Shown here: positions 34,780 through 41,994 of the stretch, in pieces
How the letters are laid out: every line of letters begins with the position of its first letter
How positions within the stretch are numbered: position 1 is the first letter of the stretch
NCBI GenBank assembly: GCA_019187485.1
Contig: JABAQR010000037.1
Location: 1-64,000 of the forward strand
Length of the DNA stretch: 64,000 bases
Origin: Lysobacterales bacterium
GTDB taxonomy: Bacteria > Pseudomonadota > Gammaproteobacteria > Xanthomonadales > SZUA-5
Direction: 5' to 3'
Position numbers and translations under genes: made by a program
The notes under the pieces: generated by a model
Seen by the model: only the letters and a program-made list of their open reading frames with translations
Database searches by the model: none
What the model was told of the DNA's origin: nothing

Positions 34780-36474
34780 ATGGCAAGCATCTATCGCACC
34801 TGCCCGCGCTCCGGGCTGCAATTCGAATCGAACGCCGAGAAACTGATGATCGCCAACGCGGTCGCGGCGGTGGTGTTCCTGCTGATCGGCGGCATCCTCG
34901 CGATCGGCGTGGTCCTGACCCGCTGGCCGGCGGTGCACTGGCTGGAGGCGGACACCTTCTACAAGGTGCTGACCGCGCACGGCATCGACATGCTGATCTT
35001 CTGGATCATCTTCTTCGAGATCGCGGTGTTGTACTTCTGCTCGTCGACGCTGCTGCGCTGTCGCCTCGCCACACCGAAGATCGCGTGGCTGGCCTTCGCG
35101 CTGATGGTGATCGGCGCGGTGGTCAACAACATCGCGGTCTACCAGGGCGGATCCTCGGTGATGATGACCAGCTATGTGCCGATGATGGCGGCGCCGTCCT
35201 TCTACCTCGGCCTGATCCTGTTCGCGGTCGGCGCACTGATCGGCTGCTTCGTATTCTTCGGTACGCTGGTGGTGGCCAAACGCGACAAGACCTACCAGGG
35301 TTCGGTGCCGCTGGTCACCTTCGGCGCGATCACCGCCTGCATCATCGCGGTGTTCACGATCGTTTCCGGCGCGATCATCCTGATCCCGACCTTCCTGAAG
35401 TCGGTCGGAGTGATCGAACACGTCGACGCACTCGTCTACCGCACCATCTGGTGGGCCTTCGGCCACTCCTCGCAGCAGATCAACGTCGCCGCGCACATCT
35501 CCATCTGGTACGCGGTGGCGGCGATCGCCTTCGGCGCCAAGCCGATGTCCGAACGCGTCTCACGCGGCGCCTTCCTGCTGTACATCCTGTTCCTGCAGCT
35601 CGCTTCCGCCCACCATCTGCTCGCCGATCCCGGCATGAGCACCGAGTGGAAGGTCGTCAACACCAGCTACTTCATGTACTTCGCGGTACTCGCCTCGATG
35701 ATCCATGGATTGACCATCCCGGGCGCGATGGAAGTCGCGCAACGGCAGAAGGGCTACGACAAAGGCCTGTTCGAGTGGCTGCGTCGCGCCCCCTGGGGCA
35801 ACCCGGTGTTTGCCGGCGTGTTCATCTCCCTGATCGGCTTCGGCTTCCTGGGCGGCATCTCGGGCGTGATGATGGGTACCGAGCAGCTCAACATGATCAT
35901 CCACAACACGATCTACGTACCGGGGCATTTCCACGCCACGGTGGTGGTCGGCACCACCTTGTCCTTCATGGCGCTGACCTTCTATCTGATCCCGGTGCTG
36001 TTCCGTCGCGAGATGATCAATCCGAAGCTGGCGCAATGGCAGCCCTGGCTGTTCGGCCTGTCGATGTACTTCTTCTGCCTGGTCATGATGGGCGCCGGTA
36101 CCCTCGGCGTCTCCCGCCGCCACTGGGACATGGCCTTTGCCGGCAATGCGCTGGCCTACGAGTGGCCGGGCGCCGCGTACCTGATGATGGGCCTGGTCGG
36201 TATCGCCGGCCTTGGCGCGATCATCGGCGGCGCGATCTACATCTGGATCACGGTGGGCTCGCTGCTGTGGGGCAAGCGCCTGGACGCCGGCCGCGAGAGC
36301 CGCGAGCCGACACCGATCCCGCCGACCGCACCCACGCTGGCGGTACAGAGCTACGGCTCGCTCGGCTTCGCGGCTCCCGGCACCTTCGTGCTCGCGATCA
36401 TCTTCCTGGTCTCCTTCGTCCTCTACTACTTCATCAACTGGAAGTATCTGTCGACGCTGTGGGGACTGAGCTGA
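34780..36474 (+). CDS. Heme-copper enzyme subunit I lacking the active-site tyrosine (NO-reductase-like?)
   Basis: 564 residues, about 13 helices. Heme and CuB ligands are complete: H67 (low-spin heme), H229 (CuB), H278-H279 (CuB pair, ASAHHLLADPG) and H383/H385 (GHFHAT). But H229 is followed by SSQQ, so glutamine Q233 stands where oxygen reductases of families A and B have the cross-linked tyrosine. Known B-related NO reductases (sNOR and relatives) lack this tyrosine, and the order small subunit, large subunit, SCO protein resembles the described norS-norY-senC set. It may therefore reduce NO rather than O2; this is inference. The start is ATG 34780 with GGAG six bases upstream. Confidence 0.9.
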   Translation: MASIYRTCPRSGLQFESNAEKLMIANAVAAVVFLLIGGILAIGVVLTRWPAVHWLEADTFYKVLTAHGIDMLIFWIIFFEIAVLYFCSSTLLRCRLATPKIAWLAFALMVIGAVVNNIAVYQGGSSVMMTSYVPMMAAPSFYLGLILFAVGALIGCFVFFGTLVVAKRDKTYQGSVPLVTFGAITACIIAVFTIVSGAIILIPTFLKSVGVIEHVDALVYRTIWWAFGHSSQQINVAAHISIWYAVAAIAFGAKPMSERVSRGAFLLYILFLQLASAHHLLADPGMSTEWKVVNTSYFMYFAVLASMIHGLTIPGAMEVAQRQKGYDKGLFEWLRRAPWGNPVFAGVFISLIGFGFLGGISGVMMGTEQLNMIIHNTIYVPGHFHATVVVGTTLSFMALTFYLIPVLFRREMINPKLAQWQPWLFGLSMYFFCLVMMGAGTLGVSRRHWDMAFAGNALAYEWPGAAYLMMGLVGIAGLGAIIGGAIYIWITVGSLLWGKRLDAGRESREPTPIPPTAPTLAVQSYGSLGFAAPGTFVLAIIFLVSFVLYYFINWKYLSTLWGLS

Positions 36475-36481
36475 GGTACCA

Positions 36482-36656
36482 CGAGGGCACGAGGGCACGG
36501 GAAGAGCGTGCACCGGCGGCTGGGGAGTCTTGCGCATGAAACCGGGTATGCAATTGCGATTCGAGTCGGAGGCACCGGAACCCCTACTCGCGTGCCCTCG
36601 TGCCCTCGCGCCCTCGTGCTCTCCGGCTTCAATTGCCTTCGTGCCCTCGTGCCCTC
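36482..36656. repeat. Inverted ACGAGGGC-type repeats flanking the ctaB start
   Basis: The 17-base arm CGAGGGCACGAGGGCAC at 36482-36498 is exactly complementary to 36592-36608, and its 16-base core again to 36641-36656. In mRNA either pairing would place the ctaB ribosome site (GGGGAG, about 36522-36527) and ATG (36536) inside the loop. The second and third copies are read as coding sequence in ctaB. The same unit occurs upstream of ubiE (30466-30492). Confidence 0.65.
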
Positions 36657-37540
36657 AGGTTGCCGCCACCCGTCGTCCCTTCGAACGCACCCTGCTGGTG
36701 CTCTCGCTGTTCAAACTGCGCATCGGGGTGCTGATCACACTGACCGCGCTGGTCGGTTACGTGGCCACACCGGGACACGCGGCGAGCGCCGCGCAAGTAC
36801 TCGCGCTGACCTTGGCAACCCTTGTTTCCTCCTGCGCTGCGGGCGCCTTCAACCAGTGGTTCGAACGCGACTCCGACCGCCGCATGGCGCGCACGCGCGG
36901 GCGCGCCTTCGCCAGCGGCGCGCTGCCGGCGCACCCCGCCTGGCCCGCCCTCTTTGCGGCGATGCTGCTGCTCTCCACCGCCGCCGCGGCCGTCTCGGTG
37001 AGTCTGCTGGCGGCGGCTTTCGTCTTCGCGGGCGCGGTCACCTACGCCCTGATCTACACGGTCTGGCTGAAGCGCCGCACCGCGTGGAACATCGTCATCG
37101 GCGGTGCCGCCGGCAGCTTCGCCGCGCTCGCCGGCGCGGCCGCCTCGGATCCCTTGCTGCCGCCGATGGCGTGGGCGTTGGCGCTGGTGCTGCTGCTGTG
37201 GACGCCACCGCATTTCTGGAGTCTGGCGATCGCCGGCGCGGCCGACTACGCCGCCGCCGGCGTACCGATGCTGCCGAACGTGATCGGCGCCGAACGCACC
37301 GCGCGCGTCGTGCACGCGAGTACGCTGGCGCTGGTGGCTTCCTCGCTGTTGCCTCTGCTGGCCGGCGCCGGGGTGGTCTACCTGATCGCCGTCATCGCCG
37401 GCGGCGGCTGGTTCCTGTGGCGCTCCTGGCTGCTCAAGCTCGCGCCCTCGCGCGACCGTGCGATCAAATGCTTCCTCGCCTCGCTGCTGCAACTCTGCCT
37501 GGTGCTCGGCGGGCTCTGTCTCGATGTGATCGTGGGTTAG
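36536..37540 (+). CDS. ctaB: Protoheme IX farnesyltransferase (heme O synthase) with repeat-encoded N-terminus
   Basis: 334 residues, nine membrane helices; a UbiA-superfamily enzyme that farnesylates heme B to heme O. Asp-rich motif 1 is NQWFERDSDRRMARTRGR, with loop-2 sequence YTVWLKRRTAWNIVIGG, and TPPHFWSLAI is typical of CyoE/CtaB. The conserved protein starts near FERTLLVLSLFKLR; the 45 or so residues before that are encoded partly by the ACGAGGGC repeats (ACPRALAPSCSP). ATG 36536 has a strong GGGGAG eight bases upstream, so the extension may be translated; GTG 36641 is a weaker alternative. With ctaA it supplies heme A for the heme-copper enzyme. Confidence 0.88.
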   Translation: MKPGMQLRFESEAPEPLLACPRALAPSCSPASIAFVPSCPQVAATRRPFERTLLVLSLFKLRIGVLITLTALVGYVATPGHAASAAQVLALTLATLVSSCAAGAFNQWFERDSDRRMARTRGRAFASGALPAHPAWPALFAAMLLLSTAAAAVSVSLLAAAFVFAGAVTYALIYTVWLKRRTAWNIVIGGAAGSFAALAGAAASDPLLPPMAWALALVLLLWTPPHFWSLAIAGAADYAAAGVPMLPNVIGAERTARVVHASTLALVASSLLPLLAGAGVVYLIAVIAGGGWFLWRSWLLKLAPSRDRAIKCFLASLLQLCLVLGGLCLDVIVG

Positions 37541-37543
37541 CCC

Positions 37544-38341
37544 ATGCCTGCGCCCCGATTCGCGGTTCTGCTGGCGCTGTGCGGATTGTCCACGCCGGCG
37601 CCCGCCGGATTGGATGCGGAGGCGGCGGCTACTGCGAGCCGCACCGCGATCGGCAGCACGCCGCCGGATTTCCGTCTGCGCGAGCGCGACGGGCAGGCCC
37701 TCGCGCTGAGCGCGTTTCGCGGCAAGCCGCTGCTGGTCAACTTCATCTACACCGGCTGCCACACGGTCTGCCCGACCAGTTCGCGCGCGCTGAAGCGCGC
37801 GGTCAACGCGATGCGCGAGCGTTTCGGGCCGAACCAGTTCAACGTCGCCAGCATCGGATTCGACCAGCCGCAGGACTCGCCGCTCGCGCTGCGCGACTTC
37901 GCCGCGCGCCAGCGCATCGACGATCCCAACTGGGCCTTCCTGAGCCCGCGCCGGGAAGACGTGCCGGCGCTTGCGCGGGCCTACGGGTTCTCGTACGCGG
38001 CCTCGCCGATGGGCTACGACCACACGCTCCAGGTATCGATCCTCGACGCGCAGGGCCGGATCCTCACACAGGTGCTCGGCGACGACTACCCGCCGGATGC
38101 GATCGGCGAGCCGCTGAAGCGACTGCTCGCGGGCAGCCTCGTCGAGGGCGATGCCGGCAGCTTCTCCGACCTGTGGGACAAGATCCGCATCCTGTGTTCG
38201 GTCTACGACCCCGCGACCGGGAAATACCGCAACGACTGGGGCCTCGCGCTCGAGATCGCCGGCGGCCTCAGCTTCCTCGGATTCATGCTGGCGATGGTCA
38301 TCGGCGAATGGCGCGCACGGCGGGCGCTGCGGCCGGGATGA
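37544..38341 (+). CDS. SCO1/SenC copper chaperone with C-terminal membrane anchor
   Basis: 265 residues. Signal peptide, then a thioredoxin-like SCO domain with the copper ligands C72 and C76 (GCHTVCP) and distal H160 (YDHTLQV). A C-terminal helix (IAGGLSFLGFMLAMVIGEW) anchors it, unlike most SCO proteins, which are anchored N-terminally. SCO proteins deliver copper to the CuA centre of subunit II. Its ATG is four bases after the ctaB stop. In the described sNOR clusters a senC gene follows the two subunits, which fits the reading of this set. Confidence 0.9.
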   Translation: MPAPRFAVLLALCGLSTPAPAGLDAEAAATASRTAIGSTPPDFRLRERDGQALALSAFRGKPLLVNFIYTGCHTVCPTSSRALKRAVNAMRERFGPNQFNVASIGFDQPQDSPLALRDFAARQRIDDPNWAFLSPRREDVPALARAYGFSYAASPMGYDHTLQVSILDAQGRILTQVLGDDYPPDAIGEPLKRLLAGSLVEGDAGSFSDLWDKIRILCSVYDPATGKYRNDWGLALEIAGGLSFLGFMLAMVIGEWRARRALRPG

Positions 38342-38592
38342 CAAACGGTGGGTGGTCCGTGACGAGTGGCGAGCCTCGTGCCAAGTTCGCCCGCCCGCGA
38401 GCATAGGCACGCCGCCGCAACGGTCGCTTCGGGATACCTTGGGCGCGCGTCGGGGTCGATGGTGCGACAGGATTTTCTCCGGCGCGCATTGCTTCCGACG
38501 TTTCTCGGCCCGACCGGAGCAGATCGCTTGATCCCGCACGGACTGGACCCCGCGGTCACCCATCTGTCACCCGTCACTCACCACGTCCCGGC

Positions 38593-40041
38593 ATGAGCTG
38601 GCGTTCCTTCGAACACGCACTCGACCGCTGGTTTCCGGCAGGCACCAACCCGCTGCGTCACCTCGGCGCACTCGCCTGTCTGGCGCTCGCGCTGCTGCTG
38701 ACCACGGGTGCCTGGTTGTTCGCGGTCTACGACAGCTCGGTCGCCGGCGCACATCCTTCGGTTTCGGCGCTCGCCGCACAGCCGTTGGCCGGGGGTCTGG
38801 TGCGCGGACTGCATCGCTACGCCGGCGACGCCCTGCTGATCTTCGTCTGGCTGCATCTGCTGCGCGAGTGGGCCCTGGGCCGCCATCGCCTGTTCCGGCG
38901 CGCGACTTGGTGGACCGGGCTGCCGTTGCTGCCCTTCCTCTACATCGTCGCGATCGGCGGTTTCTGGCTGGCCTGGGATCGGCTGGCGCAGTACGCCGCG
39001 ATCGCGAGTGCGCAGTGGCTGGACACGCTGCCGCTGGTGGGCGGCGGCTTCGCGCGCCAGTTCGACCTGGAGGTCCCGGATCGCCTGTTCTCGCTGCTGT
39101 TGTTCGTGCACACGGGGGTGGCGCTGCTGGTGGTGTTCGCGCTGTGGTTCCACCTGCAGCGGCTGGCGCGGCCGGCGCTGTGGCCGCCGCGCGCGCTCGC
39201 GCTGGGCACGCTCGGCGTGCTGCTGGCGCTGGCGCTGCTGTGGCCGGTGCGCAGCGGTCCGCCAGCCGAACTCGGCAGTGCGCCGCTCATTGCCTCCTTC
39301 GACTGGTGGCTGCTGCATCTGCTGCCGCTCGCGGACGCGACGCCCACGCTCGCCTGGCTGGCGGTCGTCGCGATGCTGGCGCTGCTCGCGCTTGCGCCCC
39401 TGTGGCCGCGCGCACCGGCCGCGTCCGCCGCGGTGGTCGATGCCGAGAATTGCAACGGCTGCGGCCGTTGCGTGGACGACTGTCCCTATGTCGCGGTGAG
39501 TCTGGTCACGCGCACCGGCGGTGATGCGCTTGCGGTGGTCGACGCCGATCTCTGCGCCGCCTGCGGGCTGTGTGCAGGCGCCTGTCCAAGCGCGACCCCT
39601 TTTCGCAGCAACACGCGCTTGATCAGCGGCATCGACCTGCCGGGCTCCACGGTGGATGCGCTGCGTCTGCGCCTGCGCGCGCAGCTCGCCGCGCGACCGG
39701 CGGCGGTGGTGGTGTACGCCTGCGAACGCGGTGCCGGACCGAGCACCGATGTCGCCGGCGTCGACTGCGTCTGGCTGCCCCTCGCCTGCGTCGGCCAGTT
39801 GCCTCCGGCCTTCGTCGACTACGCACTGCGCCAGGGTGCGACCGGCGTCGTCGTCGCCGCCTGCGAGGCCTGCGAGTTCCGCCTCGGCGAGCGTTACGCG
39901 CGCGAGCGCCTCGCCGGCCTGCGCGAGCCGCGACTGCGGGCGCGCGTACCGACGCAACGCTGGCGCATCGTGCGCGCGGCGGAGGGTGAGGAGCGGCAAT
40001 TGACCGAAGTCATCGACGGCTTGCGGCGCGCTCGTGGATAG
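38593..40041 (+). CDS. Cytochrome b fused to two 4Fe-4S clusters and an MvhD-like domain
   Basis: 482 residues. Helices of a bc-type cytochrome b come first, with two bis-histidine heme pairs: H74/H88 and H173/H187. A segment PAELGS...DWWLLHLLPL corresponds to the region around the PEWY motif. Then a two-cluster ferredoxin: C287, C290, C293, C297 and C321, C324, C327, C331. The last 110 residues (VVYACERG, PLACVGQLPPAFVDYAL, AACEACEFRLGERY) resemble the MvhD/FlpD electron-transfer subunit, with C377, C399, C424 and C427 as 2Fe-2S candidates. It should link a cytosolic iron-sulfur donor to membrane hemes. First gene of a four-gene overlapping operon. I know of no characterised protein with this order. 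Confidence 0.85.
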   Translation: MSWRSFEHALDRWFPAGTNPLRHLGALACLALALLLTTGAWLFAVYDSSVAGAHPSVSALAAQPLAGGLVRGLHRYAGDALLIFVWLHLLREWALGRHRLFRRATWWTGLPLLPFLYIVAIGGFWLAWDRLAQYAAIASAQWLDTLPLVGGGFARQFDLEVPDRLFSLLLFVHTGVALLVVFALWFHLQRLARPALWPPRALALGTLGVLLALALLWPVRSGPPAELGSAPLIASFDWWLLHLLPLADATPTLAWLAVVAMLALLALAPLWPRAPAASAAVVDAENCNGCGRCVDDCPYVAVSLVTRTGGDALAVVDADLCAACGLCAGACPSATPFRSNTRLISGIDLPGSTVDALRLRLRAQLAARPAAVVVYACERGAGPSTDVAGVDCVWLPLACVGQLPPAFVDYALRQGATGVVVAACEACEFRLGERYARERLAGLREPRLRARVPTQRWRIVRAAEGEERQLTEVIDGLRRARG

Positions 40042-40552
40042 TCCACGCATGTACTCGTGGCGCGCACTCATTGGTCAGACGCTGCTGTATGCGGCCTTCG
40101 CGGCGGCGATCGGGATCGGCTCGTGGTGGCCACCCTACCAGCACCTCGCGCCCGGGCGCGCGCTGGTCAAACTGAGCATGGTCCATCACGGCGAGCGCTT
40201 GGGCGAATGCGTCGCGCTGACTCCCGAGGAACTGGCGCAACTGCCGCCGAACATGCGCGCGCCGACCCGCTGCCCACGTGAGCGTGCACCGGTCACGGTC
40301 GAGGTGGACATCGACGGGGCCCCCGCGATCCGTCGCAGCGCGCAGCCCTCCGGACTCGCGCGCGATGGCGCGGCGGTGCTCCACGAACGCCTGGAAGTGG
40401 CCGCCGGCGCGCACCGCATCGGCGTGCGCATGCGCGACCGCGCCGGCGAGGAGGGTTTCGGCTACAGCCTAGACACCGACGTGACGCTCGCCCCGGCCGA
40501 GATTCTGGTGGTCGACTTCGATGCGGAGACGCGGAGGATCGTGTTGCGATGA
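40034..40552 (+). CDS. One-helix periplasmic protein of the cytochrome b operon
   Basis: 172 residues: one N-terminal helix (ALIGQTLLYAAFAAAIGIGSWW) and a strand-rich periplasmic domain with conserved-looking C56 and C80 (GECVALTPEEL, TRCPRERAPVTVEVDIDG) and a beta-rich end (HRIGVRMRDRAGEEGFGYSL). No heme or copper motif is seen. GTG 40034 overlaps the upstream stop by 8 bases; ATG 40049 is an alternative. Its own stop overlaps the next ATG as ATGA. The tight coupling says it belongs to the same complex, perhaps as an assembly or docking subunit. Confidence 0.7.
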   Translation: MDSPRMYSWRALIGQTLLYAAFAAAIGIGSWWPPYQHLAPGRALVKLSMVHHGERLGECVALTPEELAQLPPNMRAPTRCPRERAPVTVEVDIDGAPAIRRSAQPSGLARDGAAVLHERLEVAAGAHRIGVRMRDRAGEEGFGYSLDTDVTLAPAEILVVDFDAETRRIVLR

Positions 40553-41994
40553 GAACGGGATCCGAATCGGTTTTCCCGCCCGCGTTGGGTCCCGGGTCGC
40601 TGTGGTCGCATGCACCGGTCCATCGCTCGCAGGCCGCATCCGGCGTCGAATTCCTGCTGGTGGTGCCGCAGGACGCGCGCCGGGCGCTGGCGCGCGCCTG
40701 GTTGTGGCTGGGCCTGCTCGCACTGATCGGTTCCGGTGTCTACTCGCTGCTGTTGGTGCTGGCACGCACGCCCGGCGTGAACGCCTGGCTGCCGGTGGCC
40801 GATTTCTTCCGGGTCGCGCTGGTGGTGCACGTCGACCTTTCGGTGCTGGTCTGGTTCGTCGCCCTCGCCGGCCTGCTGTGGACACTGGCCGGCCGCGCCC
40901 TCGCGCTGCCGCTGCTGCGCGCGGCGATCGCGTTGTGCGGTGCGGGCGCCCTCGGCATGCTGTTGGCGCCCTGGTCGGGCAGCGCCACGCCAGTGATGGC
41001 CAACTACATTCCGGTACTGGACGGGCCGGTATTTCTCGGTGGCCTGCTGCTGTTCGGACTCGGCGCGTGCGCACTGGTCGCGCAGGCGTTGTGGGCGGCG
41101 CCGCGCATCGGTCCGGTCGTCGATGGCGCGGGTGCGTTGCATTTCGGGCTCAACGCCGCGGCAGTGTCGGCCGCAGTCGCGCTCGGCGCTTTCTTCGCCT
41201 CATGGTGGCTGACGCCGCGGGTGGCGGATGCGCGCACTTTCTATGAGCTGCTGTTCTGGGGCGGAGGGCACGCGCTGCAATTTGCCTGGACGCTGCTGAT
41301 GCTGGTCGGCTGGTTGTGGCTGGCGGCGGCGATCGGCGCGCGTGTGCCCTTGTCGCCGCGGGTTGCGCTGTTGCTGTTCGCGCTGGCGCTGGCGGCGGTG
41401 TTCGCGACGCCGGTGGCCTACCTGGCACACCCGGTTGAATCGGTCGAGCATCGTGCCTTGCACACATGGGCCATGCGCATCGGCGGTGGTCTCGCGATCG
41501 CGCCGGTGGCGCTGGCCGTGGTGCAAGCCCTGCTGCGCCGCCGCGCGGCGAGCGACGCGATCCAGGCGCCGCTGCACGCAGCGCTGCTCTCTTCGATGCT
41601 GCTGTTCGCCGCCGGCGGCGTGATCGGAGTCTTCATCGCCGGCAGCAATGTGCGCATTCCCGCGCACTACCACGGCTGCATCGTCGGCGTGACGCTGGCG
41701 CTGATGGGACTGGTTTATCTGCTGCTGCCGCGACTGGGCTGGCGCGCACCGCAGGGCGCGCTGGCGCGCTGGCAGCCGTGGGTGTACGGAATCGGCCAGT
41801 TGTTGCATATCGTCGGTCTGGTGTGGTCCGGCGGCTACGGCGTGCAGCGCAAGATCGCCGGCACGGAGCAGGTGCTGCGCAGCGGCGCCGAGGTCGCCGG
41901 CATGGGTGTGATGGGGCTGGGCGGCCTGCTCGCGATCATCGGCGGACTGCTGTTCGTGCTGGTGGTCTGGCGATCGATGCGCAACGACTCATGA
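40549..41994 (+). CDS. Lone, divergent heme-copper oxidase subunit I homologue
   Basis: 481 residues, about 12 helices, NorB/CcoN superfamily by pattern. H94 (VVHVDLSVLVWF) fits the low-spin heme ligand of helix II, H241 (GGGHALQFAWTL) the CuB histidine of helix VI, and H373/H375 (PAHYHGCIVG) the two heme histidines of helix X. The CuB pair of helix VII is not adjacent: H301 and H305 (VEHRALHTW) are the only candidates. No tyrosine or NorB-type glutamates are seen near H241. There is no CuA or cytochrome c subunit beside it; instead it sits between two cytochrome b fusions. It may use a quinone or flavin-fed heme b donor to reduce NO, O2 or another ligand. Function unknown. Confidence 0.8.
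   Translation: MRTGSESVFPPALGPGSLWSHAPVHRSQAASGVEFLLVVPQDARRALARAWLWLGLLALIGSGVYSLLLVLARTPGVNAWLPVADFFRVALVVHVDLSVLVWFVALAGLLWTLAGRALALPLLRAAIALCGAGALGMLLAPWSGSATPVMANYIPVLDGPVFLGGLLLFGLGACALVAQALWAAPRIGPVVDGAGALHFGLNAAAVSAAVALGAFFASWWLTPRVADARTFYELLFWGGGHALQFAWTLLMLVGWLWLAAAIGARVPLSPRVALLLFALALAAVFATPVAYLAHPVESVEHRALHTWAMRIGGGLAIAPVALAVVQALLRRRAASDAIQAPLHAALLSSMLLFAAGGVIGVFIAGSNVRIPAHYHGCIVGVTLALMGLVYLLLPRLGWRAPQGALARWQPWVYGIGQLLHIVGLVWSGGYGVQRKIAGTEQVLRSGAEVAGMGVMGLGGLLAIIGGLLFVLVVWRSMRNDS

Noticed and set aside
34780-36474. Calling subunit I a plain cytochrome c oxidase
   Set aside because: The H-x3-Y motif is absent, so oxygen reductase activity cannot be assumed.
38342-38592. Short open frames in the gap before the cytochrome b operon
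   Set aside because: Low-complexity, both strands equally open, no start context; only GTGAC-like short repeats are seen there.
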